A stretch of DNA of 64,000 bases from Actinobacteria bacterium UBA2272. Its GTDB lineage: Bacteria; Actinomycetota; Coriobacteriia; Anaerosomatales; Anaerosomataceae. Both the position numbers and the translations under genes were made by a program. The stretch is taken from positions 248,001 through 312,000 of the forward strand of contig DDXA01000004.1 of NCBI GenBank assembly GCA_002347725.1. Reading direction: 5' to 3'. The notes below the pieces were generated by a model. That model saw nothing but the letters and a program-made list of their open reading frames with translations, was not told where the DNA came from and made no database searches. Positions 15,672 to 22,179 of the stretch are shown piece by piece (position 1 is the first letter of the stretch; the number at the start of each line of letters is the position of its first letter).

Positions 15672-17744
15672 CTACGCCGCCCGCTGCTTCTTCGGCCAGG
15701 CGGCGAGACCACTGCCCAGGATGGTGATGACGAACCCGATCCATACCCAACTCTGGAGCGGGAAGAACTTGATGGTGAGGTTGGCGTTACCCGCCTGATC
15801 GAGGCCCGAGAAGGACATGAACACGTCCTTGAACGGCTCGTTGATCAGCGCCACATGCTGCGTGGACTGGTTGCGATCGGCCAGCTGCTGCGGGAAGCGG
15901 ATCTGCGGGCGCGCTGTCGCCACCGCGCGCCCATCCTTGGTCACGTCGGTCACCAACGTATAGACGGTGTCGCCCTGACCGCTCCCGCGCACGTTCTCCC
16001 GGGTCTCCTCGACCGAGACGAACGTCAGCGTGTAGCCCTCGGCCTCGTAGGTGGCGCCCGCCTCCTGCGGGAACACCGCCTGGTGCGTGCGCACGAACAT
16101 CGTCGAGCCGACGAGGCCGATGAGGATGATGCCCATGCCGAGGTGGGTCAGATAGCCACCGGACTGCGTGCGCGCCTTGGTGAGCAGCCAGCCGAACGCG
16201 GCGCCGACAGACGTCCCCGCGGCTGCGGCGCGCTTGCGGGAGCCATCGATGAACAGCCAGATCGGCAGCCCGATCGCATAGCCCGCGGTCACGGCACCGG
16301 CGATGGCGAGGAAGTGGTGCCACCAGTCCGGCGTGCTGCCGTCGGGGGTGAAGAACGGCAGCATCACGGTGAAGTAGAGGCCGACGAAGGCCGCCGCGAG
16401 CACCGAGCCGATGATGACCGGCATCTTGCCGCGCTCCCAGAGCTTCTTCCAGTCGCCGCCGCCCCAGGCAAGGATCGGGCATGCGGTCATCACGAGGATG
16501 TAGAAGATGCCGAGCGGGCGCGCGAGCGCGTCGAACGCCGGCGGCTTGATGGACTGTCCGCCGAGCGGCATCCAACTCGGGAACGCCGAGGTGAGCGTCA
16601 TATACGCCACGAGCACCGACGCGATGAGCATGATGACGTTGTTGAAGTAGTAGGAGCCCTCTTTCGAGATGATGCGCTCGAAACCGTCGCTGTCGCTTAC
16701 GAGACTCTTCCAGCGCATCCACACCCCGACGAGGACGACGCCGAGCGAACCGACCATCATCGTCAGGAACAGCCAGAACGACAGCGGATCCTCGTTGAAC
16801 GCATGCACGGACTGGACGATGCCAGAACGCGTTATGAACGTGCCGAGCAACACGAACACGAAGGTCACCGCAGCGAGCACGAACGTCCAGGCCTTGAAGC
16901 CGCCGCGACGACGGTAGACGGTCATGGAGTGGATGAGGGCGACGCCGGTGAACCACGGCAGGATCGACGCGTTCTCGACCGGATCCCACGCCCAGTACCC
17001 GCCGAAAGCAAGCTCGATGTAGGCCCAGACCGAGCCGAGTCCGATGCCGATGCCAAGCATCAGCCACGAAAAGACCGTGATGCGGTCGGAAAGCACGACC
17101 CAGCGCTTGGAGACATCACCGGTGATGAGCGCCGCGAGTGCGAACGCAAACGGCACGGTGAGGCCCGCGTAGCCGATGAAGAGCGTCGGCGGATGCGCGA
17201 TCATCGCCCAGGTCTGCAGGAGCGGGTTCATCGCCGCGCTCGTGAGCAGCGCTCCGGTGTTCGGGTCCACCATCCCCGCGGGAGTCAGCTGGAACGGGTT
17301 GTTGAGGTCGATGAACAGCGCAGCCAGGAAGAACAGCTGCACGAAGTTGATGACCGCAAGACCGGTGGCGCCGAGGCGATCGCCGTCCTTGAGCATCTTG
17401 CCCGCAACGAACGCCGCGAAGATCGCGAGCACCCACTCCCAGAACAAGAGCGAGCCCTCGCGCCCTGCCCAGACACCGGACAGGCGGTAGAGCCACGCCC
17501 ACGGACCGGTGAGTGTCGGGTGGTTGTACACGACGTACAGCAGGTTCCAGTTCTCGGTAAGGAACGCCACTGCCAGCAGGAGCGTGGCGAGCGTCGTGAA
17601 TCCGAGGACGCCGAAGGTGAGGATGCCGCCGAGCTTGCGAGCGTTGGTGCCATCCTTACCGCCAGCAGCGATGCTGACGATGGAGGCTATCGCCGCCACA
17701 CTCGCAAGCGCAAGCAACGAGTTGCCAAGGGTCCCCAGGTTCAT
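15672..17744 (-). CDS. ccmF: Cytochrome c heme lyase subunit CcmF
   Basis: It ligates heme from holo-CcmE to CxxCH motifs of apocytochromes outside the membrane. The 690-residue protein has about 15 TM helices. Its WWD-type motif is in AFGGYWAWDPVENASILPW, and conserved periplasmic His residues are in MIAHPPTLFIGY and GVALIHSMTVYRRR. Length is normal for CcmF. SD GGAG is 7 bases before the ATG. No ccmG or ccmH genes are adjacent, so thiol reduction and apocytochrome presentation must be encoded elsewhere or differ. Confidence 0.96.
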   Translation of the reverse strand: MNLGTLGNSLLALASVAAIASIVSIAAGGKDGTNARKLGGILTFGVLGFTTLATLLLAVAFLTENWNLLYVVYNHPTLTGPWAWLYRLSGVWAGREGSLLFWEWVLAIFAAFVAGKMLKDGDRLGATGLAVINFVQLFFLAALFIDLNNPFQLTPAGMVDPNTGALLTSAAMNPLLQTWAMIAHPPTLFIGYAGLTVPFAFALAALITGDVSKRWVVLSDRITVFSWLMLGIGIGLGSVWAYIELAFGGYWAWDPVENASILPWFTGVALIHSMTVYRRRGGFKAWTFVLAAVTFVFVLLGTFITRSGIVQSVHAFNEDPLSFWLFLTMMVGSLGVVLVGVWMRWKSLVSDSDGFERIISKEGSYYFNNVIMLIASVLVAYMTLTSAFPSWMPLGGQSIKPPAFDALARPLGIFYILVMTACPILAWGGGDWKKLWERGKMPVIIGSVLAAAFVGLYFTVMLPFFTPDGSTPDWWHHFLAIAGAVTAGYAIGLPIWLFIDGSRKRAAAAGTSVGAAFGWLLTKARTQSGGYLTHLGMGIILIGLVGSTMFVRTHQAVFPQEAGATYEAEGYTLTFVSVEETRENVRGSGQGDTVYTLVTDVTKDGRAVATARPQIRFPQQLADRNQSTQHVALINEPFKDVFMSFSGLDQAGNANLTIKFFPLQSWVWIGFVITILGSGLAAWPKKQRAA

Positions 17745-17780
17745 GCGTCAGCTCCGTTCGGGTCGAAGAGGTCCGCGGGT

Positions 17781-18464
17781 CTACTTTGCAGCGGTGTCGA
17801 GCGCCACTTCGGTGGCCTGGAAGATACCGTCGGCCTCGATCGAGCCGGTGATGACGACCTTGGCGCCATCGACGAACTCATCGGACAGCCCCCCGCCGTA
17901 CGAGATGGGCAGGGTCTCGGTGCCGGTGGCTGCATCCGCGATGCGGAAACGCTCGGCGCCGCCCGCAGCCTGGATGGAGCCGCTCACAACAAGGCCGGTG
18001 ACCTTGAGTGTGGAGCCGAAAAGCTCCTCGGAGCGGCTCAGCACGTCGTTCACGGTAAGCGCGCCGGTGGCGGACTCGTACTTGGACGGGCACTTGGTGA
18101 CGAGGTACTTGGCTTCGATCTCCCCCGCCTCGTTGACGATGCCGGTGACCGTGGCCGAGGTGCCATCACCGAACGAACCCGGGACGACATCGTTCCACAG
18201 CACGCGGACGCGGCCGGAGTCCTCGGCCGAGGCATCCTCGATCTCGAAGACGAACGGCTTGGCGCCGGAGACCCAGGAGCCGGCAACGACCTCGCCGGTG
18301 ACCTCGATCTGCCGACCCTGAAGCTCGGAGTCGGAGAGGATGGCGTCGATGCTCACGGGCGTCGCCGCGGCGTTGCCGAGGCGCGTGAAGCCGATGAGGG
18401 CACCGATCGCGACGAAGATGAGGATAGTGACACCCATGAGGCGCTGCTTGGCGCGCTTGTTCAC
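17781..18464 (-). CDS. ccmE: Heme chaperone CcmE, CxxxY type with a second OB-like domain
   Basis: A membrane-anchored chaperone that binds heme covalently and passes it to CcmF. TM anchor is residues 11-28. The first OB domain (about 36-135) ends in the heme-binding motif C125-PSK-Y129, the cysteine variant known from sulfate reducers and archaea instead of the HxxxY of E. coli. Residues 136-227 repeat the OB pattern (GSTLKVTGLVVSGSI, then GAKVVITGSIEADGIFQATE) but lack any His or Cys before a Tyr, so it appears heme-free. Typical CcmE is about 150 residues, so the extra domain is notable. The GTG start follows AAGGAG. First gene of the ccm operon. Confidence 0.9.
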   Translation of the reverse strand: MNKRAKQRLMGVTILIFVAIGALIGFTRLGNAAATPVSIDAILSDSELQGRQIEVTGEVVAGSWVSGAKPFVFEIEDASAEDSGRVRVLWNDVVPGSFGDGTSATVTGIVNEAGEIEAKYLVTKCPSKYESATGALTVNDVLSRSEELFGSTLKVTGLVVSGSIQAAGGAERFRIADAATGTETLPISYGGGLSDEFVDGAKVVITGSIEADGIFQATEVALDTAAK

Positions 18465-18587
18465 TCCGCAATCACTCCTTGCGACCCGCGCTTAAGCGCA
18501 CGGATACGGATCGTGGCACAGGCGTGCGGAGCGGCCGGTCTCGGCCGGGAGGCACCGCAAGAACACCTGCTTACCTGAACGTCTGGC

Positions 18588-18616
18588 ATCGTACCATTCT
18601 GCGAGCGGTTCGCCAA
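18588..18616 (-). promoter_or_regulatory. Predicted promoter of the ccmE-F-A-B-C-D operon
   Basis: On the minus strand TTGGCG (18611-18616), a 17-base spacer and TACGAT (18588-18593) preceded by TGG give a good extended -10 promoter. Transcription would start near 18581, leaving an untranslated leader of about 117 bases before ccmE. Confidence 0.6.
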
Positions 18617-18746
18617 CGACGAACGAGTGAAGCGTCGTCGTCGTCGTCCGCGCACGTTGTTCGAGCAAAGGCCGTGCCGTCACACCTCGGACGATGAACG
18701 GAGATAACTCGACCGTTCATCTCAAATCAGCTACCGCTCACCCGAT

Positions 18747-18762
18747 TGTGACTGCATTCACA
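18747..18762. promoter_or_regulatory. CRP/FNR-family-like palindrome
   Basis: TGTGA-CTGCAT-TCACA is a perfect match to the CRP half-site arrangement (5-6-5). It lies 93 bases before the small membrane-protein gene on the plus strand and about 130-160 bases upstream of the ccm promoter on the minus strand, so it could serve either. The cognate regulator is not in the window. Confidence 0.5.
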
Positions 18763-18855
18763 GGGCAATCTCCTGCCAGACAGCCGATATTCATTACAGG
18801 CCGCAACACATGCACGTACCGGTTGGTTGCGGACCGCTGAAAGGGGGCGGGTGAG

Positions 18856-19044
18856 ATGGGAGAGGTCATCGGAGCCGTTGTGTTCGGTCTCATCGGAATC
18901 GCGGTGCTGGGCGCCGTTCTCTACATCTTGGGCATGCTGCTCACGGGGCCGTTCATCCTCGTACACAGCGTGATCAAGGGAGTCCATCTCCCCGAGCACG
19001 AGCGTGGATCGCGTACCCGCGGGGGACTTGCACTGCACACCTGA
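18856..19044 (+). CDS. Small membrane protein of unknown function
   Basis: 62 residues with a hydrophobic stretch from about 4 to 36 (one long or two short TM helices, rich in Gly, Val and Leu) followed by a short charged tail ending in TRGGLALHT. The ATG at 18856 follows a strong purine-rich SD (GGGGGCGGGTGAG). A hairpin follows 27 bases after the stop, making a compact single-gene unit behind the CRP-like site. No family is recognised. Confidence 0.6.
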   Translation: MGEVIGAVVFGLIGIAVLGAVLYILGMLLTGPFILVHSVIKGVHLPEHERGSRTRGGLALHT

Positions 19045-19070
19045 GGTACGAACGACAGACAGAGGCGGCC

Positions 19071-19102
19071 ACACGGACCCGGATGCAAATCCGGGTCCGT
19101 GT
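19071..19102. terminator. Strong bidirectional hairpin between convergent genes
   Basis: A perfect 14-bp inverted repeat (ACACGGACCCGGAT and its complement) closes a GCAA/TTGC tetraloop between the small plus-strand gene and coaX on the minus strand. No long U-run follows on either side (CCTTATG on plus), but position and stability fit a shared terminator. Confidence 0.75.
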
Positions 19103-19135
19103 CCTTATGTGACATACAGTTTGCTCGTGCGCTCG

Positions 19136-19900
19136 CTAGCGATTGAGCTCCCAGACCCGCAGCAATCCTCTGAGTGTGAGGTCCGGATCGACCTGACCAA
19201 CGGTCTCGCATAGCGGGGCCATGACGCCTGCGAGTCCACCGGTAGCAAGCACCGGACACTCGGCGCCCAGCTCGGCCCACATCCGGCGCACGAGCCCGTC
19301 GACCATCGCTGCCTCGCCGAGGAGCAGCCCCGCCTGCACCGACTCGCGCGTGTTGCGGCCGATGGCACGCTGCGGCGGCTCGAGATCGACGGCCGAGAGC
19401 CGCGCGGCCCGGCTGAACAGCGCACTGGCGCTCGTCTCGACACCCGGCGCGATCGCGCCGCCCACGTACGCACCCGACGGGTCGACGACGTCGAAGGTGG
19501 TCGCAGTGCCGAAGTCGACGACGATCACGGGCGATCCGACCGCCGCGACTGCCGCTACCGCGTTGACGATCCGGTCGGCCCCTATCTCGTGCGGGTTGTC
19601 GTAGGCCACCGGCAGCCCGGTCTTGGTACCGGGACCGATCACGAGCGGCGGCCGGCCGGTAGCACGCTCGGCCAGTTCCGCATATGCCGAGGTGAGCGCG
19701 GGGACGACCGACGAGACCACGACACACTCCACGTCCGGCCAGCCCTGTCCGTCCAGGCCGAGCAGGCCCGCGATCTTGACCCGGAGTTCGTCGGCGGTGA
19801 GCGTGGCGTCGGTCGAGACCCGCCAGTGGCCCGCAAGCACACCGTCCTCGATCAGGCCGAGCACGGTCTGCGTGTTGCCGATATCGACAGCCAGTATCAT
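19136..19900 (-). CDS. coaX: Type III pantothenate kinase
   Basis: It phosphorylates pantothenate, the first step of coenzyme A synthesis. The 254-residue protein has the ASKHA phosphate motif DIGNTQTVLGL at residues 5-15, GADRIVNAVAA, and the second motif VVDFGTATTFDVV. SD AAGGAG precedes the ATG at 19900. It complements the panB-panC pair at 60.7-62.5 kb that supplies pantothenate, although not adjacent. It is divergent from the response regulator gene. Confidence 0.95.
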   Translation of the reverse strand: MILAVDIGNTQTVLGLIEDGVLAGHWRVSTDATLTADELRVKIAGLLGLDGQGWPDVECVVVSSVVPALTSAYAELAERATGRPPLVIGPGTKTGLPVAYDNPHEIGADRIVNAVAAVAAVGSPVIVVDFGTATTFDVVDPSGAYVGGAIAPGVETSASALFSRAARLSAVDLEPPQRAIGRNTRESVQAGLLLGEAAMVDGLVRRMWAELGAECPVLATGGLAGVMAPLCETVGQVDPDLTLRGLLRVWELNR

Positions 19901-19965
19901 GCCCGCTCCTTAGGTCTGCGCCGTGACAGCCCGGCAACGGCGGTCGGGGTCACTCGATGCCCCGG

Positions 19966-19974
19966 TGCTATCAT
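19966..19974 (+). promoter_or_regulatory. Extended -10 promoter of the two-component system
   Basis: TGCTATCAT (TGn plus TATCAT at 19969-19974) lies in the 106-base coaX/regulator gap and would start transcription near 19981, 26 bases before the GTG of the regulator. No good -35 is present at the expected distance, which is acceptable for extended -10 promoters. Confidence 0.45.
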
Positions 19975-20006
19975 CGCAGATGAACTCGACTTTACGGAGG
20001 ACACCC

Positions 20007-20708
20007 GTGAACGCCGAACCAGCCCGTATCCTCGTCGTTGATGACGAGGAATCAATCCTTCAGTTCGTATCGTACAACCTCCGCAAGGAGGGGTACGACG
20101 TGACCGTCGCTGCCGACGGCGACCAGGCGCTCGAGCTCGCCAGCTCGACGACGTTCGATCTCGTCGTGCTCGACATCATGCTTCCCGGCACCGATGGCTA
20201 CGAGGTGTGCCGCCGGCTGCGCGCGAAGTCCGACACCCCCGTGCTCTTCCTCTCGGCGCGCGACACCGAGCTCGACAAAGTCGTCGGGCTCGAGATCGGC
20301 GGCGACGACTACCTGGCCAAGCCGTTCGGCGTGCGCGAACTGATCGCCCGCGTCAAAGCGCTTCTGCGCCGCAGCGGACCACGCTCGGCCGAGGCACCGC
20401 GCGACGACGCTCCGGTCAAGGCGGCCGGCATCGTCCTCGACGAGGGCGCGCACGTCGCCCGCTTCGGCAGCACCGACATCGACCTCACACCGCGGGAGTT
20501 CGAGCTGCTCGCGTGCCTCATGCGCCACGCCGGTCGCGTGCTCTCCCGCGAACACCTCCTCAAGGAAGCCTGGGGATGGCAGTACGTGGTCGAGACCAAG
20601 ACCGTCGACACGCATATCAAGCGGCTGCGCGACAAGCTGACCCAGGCGGGCGCCGACCCGTCCGTCGTCGAGACCGTGCGCGGGTACGGATACCGCCTCG
20701 GCAGCTAG
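20007..20708 (+). CDS. OmpR/PhoB-family response regulator
   Basis: 233 residues: a receiver domain (1-120) with acidic pocket DDEE, phospho-acceptor D56 in VVLDIMLPG, Thr/Ser switch in LFLSARD and Lys in YLAKPFG, then a winged-helix DNA-binding domain (about 140-233) with LTPREFELLACLMRHAGRV and TVDTHIKRLRDKL. The GTG at 20007 is chosen because GGAGG lies 7 bases before it, whereas the upstream ATG lacks an SD. It is co-transcribed with the histidine kinase 7 bases downstream. Sequence alone does not show whether it is a PhoP, RegX3 or other regulator. Confidence 0.93.
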   Translation: MNAEPARILVVDDEESILQFVSYNLRKEGYDVTVAADGDQALELASSTTFDLVVLDIMLPGTDGYEVCRRLRAKSDTPVLFLSARDTELDKVVGLEIGGDDYLAKPFGVRELIARVKALLRRSGPRSAEAPRDDAPVKAAGIVLDEGAHVARFGSTDIDLTPREFELLACLMRHAGRVLSREHLLKEAWGWQYVVETKTVDTHIKRLRDKLTQAGADPSVVETVRGYGYRLGS

Positions 20709-20715
20709 GCCGGCC

Positions 20716-22164
20716 GTGCGCACGTCGATACGGACCAGGCTGCTCGTGGCCTTCCTGATGGTGGCGCTCGGCGCCGCGGCGGGTCTCTCGGCGTACTTCC
20801 TCACCGAGCTGGAAAGCTACGGGCTTCGCAAGCTCGAGGAGCGGCTCCACAGCGAGAGTCTCGTGCTCGCCGCCATGATCTCGGGCCAGGTCTCCGCATC
20901 CGGCACCGGCGAGCTCTCAAGCGCGCAGGCGTCGGCACTTGCCGCCGAGCTCGCTGCCACAGGATCGCTGATGGCCTCGCGCATCCGTGTGCTCGACGCC
21001 AACGGGCAGGCGATCGCCGACTCGACCGGACCCGACGGCGTGGGCGTAGGCTACACCGAGACGCCGGAAGTGACGCGCGCGCTCCAGGGCGAGTACGGCT
21101 CCGGTTCGCGGATCGGCGACGGAGGCCGCGTCGCCCTCTACGTCGCCAACCCGATCGTGGTCGGCGAGCAGATCGTGGGCGTCGCCTACACCTCGGCCAC
21201 CACGTTCTCGGTCCGCACGCTGCTACGCGACTACCGGGAGCGGCTGCTCGCGGTCCTCGCGATCTTCGCGCTCGCGACCCTCGTGCTGACCGAGATACTC
21301 GCTCGCTGGCTGTCGGCGCCACTGCGCGAACTGGCGCGCGGCGCTGCGGCGTTCGCGTCCGGCGACCACTCGGTGCGCGTCCGGCCGCGCGGCTCCACTG
21401 AGGTCCAGGCCGTCGCCGACGCGTTCAACGCGATGGCCGACGAGGTGCAGACCGCGCTCGCCGAGCTCAAGGAGGAGGAGAACCGCAAGAGCCGGTTCGT
21501 CTCCGACGTGAGCCACGAGCTCCGCACGCCGCTCACCGCGATCCGCGGCGCCGCCGAGACGCTGCTCGACGGCGACGTACCCGAGGAGGATGCGCGGCAG
21601 TTCCTCTCGACCGTCGTGCGCGAGTCCGAGCGCCTCGGCCGGCTCGCCAACGACCTCATCGCGCTCCAACGCATCGAGGGCGCGACGGGCGAGCTCCCTA
21701 TCTCGCGGGTCGACCTGCTGGCCACGGCCCGACTCGCGATCGCGGGCCTGGCGCCGCTCACCGACGGGCGCGGCGTGTCGGTCACCGTTGACGGAACGGC
21801 ACCCGCGGTCCTCGGCGACGCCGACCGCCTGCACCAGGTCTTCGCCAACCTCATCGATAACGCATCGCGCATGACGCTTGAAGGCGGGACCGTCACGGTG
21901 AGCCTGTCGGCCGAGGACGGCTTCGCGGTGGCACGCGTGCTCGACGAGGGACCGGGTATCTCCGATGCCGATGCGGCGCGCGTCTTCGATCGCTTCTACC
22001 GCGCGCAGCCGAGCCGCGACCGCGGAACCGGCGGCGCCGGTCTCGGTCTCGCCATCGTCGCAGCCATCGTGCGCTCGCACGCCGGGACGATCACCGCGGC
22101 CGCCCGCGAGGGGGGCGGATCCGTGTTCACGCTCAAGCTCCCTGCACTGCCCGACGAGGACTGA
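20716..22164 (+). CDS. Sensor histidine kinase, HAMP-containing
   Basis: 482 residues: TM1 (about 8-28), an extracytoplasmic sensor region of about 145 residues, TM2 (about 176-198), HAMP linker, HisKA with H267 in SDVSHELRTPLTAIRG, and a HATPase domain with N-box NLIDNASR, G1 DEGPGIS and G2 GGAGLGLAIV. It resembles the PhoR/ResE class that pairs with PhoB-type regulators, and it is encoded directly after its partner. The signal sensed is unknown. It starts with GTG and converges on the ATPase gene with 15 bases between stops. Confidence 0.92.
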   Translation: MRTSIRTRLLVAFLMVALGAAAGLSAYFLTELESYGLRKLEERLHSESLVLAAMISGQVSASGTGELSSAQASALAAELAATGSLMASRIRVLDANGQAIADSTGPDGVGVGYTETPEVTRALQGEYGSGSRIGDGGRVALYVANPIVVGEQIVGVAYTSATTFSVRTLLRDYRERLLAVLAIFALATLVLTEILARWLSAPLRELARGAAAFASGDHSVRVRPRGSTEVQAVADAFNAMADEVQTALAELKEEENRKSRFVSDVSHELRTPLTAIRGAAETLLDGDVPEEDARQFLSTVVRESERLGRLANDLIALQRIEGATGELPISRVDLLATARLAIAGLAPLTDGRGVSVTVDGTAPAVLGDADRLHQVFANLIDNASRMTLEGGTVTVSLSAEDGFAVARVLDEGPGISDADAARVFDRFYRAQPSRDRGTGGAGLGLAIVAAIVRSHAGTITAAAREGGGSVFTLKLPALPDED

Positions 22165-22179
22165 CGGGGGCACGCCGGA

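Larger units (their letters stand above)
18465..18855. other. 391-base divergent intergenic region
   Basis: No convincing gene is present. The region holds the predicted ccm promoter (18588-18616, minus), a CRP-like palindrome (18747-18762), and the upstream region of the small plus-strand membrane-protein gene at 18856. The remainder shows no recognisable element. Confidence 0.6.

Noticed and set aside
15855..18578. A 907-codon plus-strand frame across ccmF and ccmE
   Set aside because: Antisense to clear CcmF and CcmE; composition (Arg, His, Glu, Asp rich, no hydrophobic core) is that of a shadow frame.
18461..18655. A 64-codon minus-strand frame before ccmE
   Set aside because: It covers the predicted ccm promoter, is Arg/Ser-rich without any domain and has no ribosome binding site.
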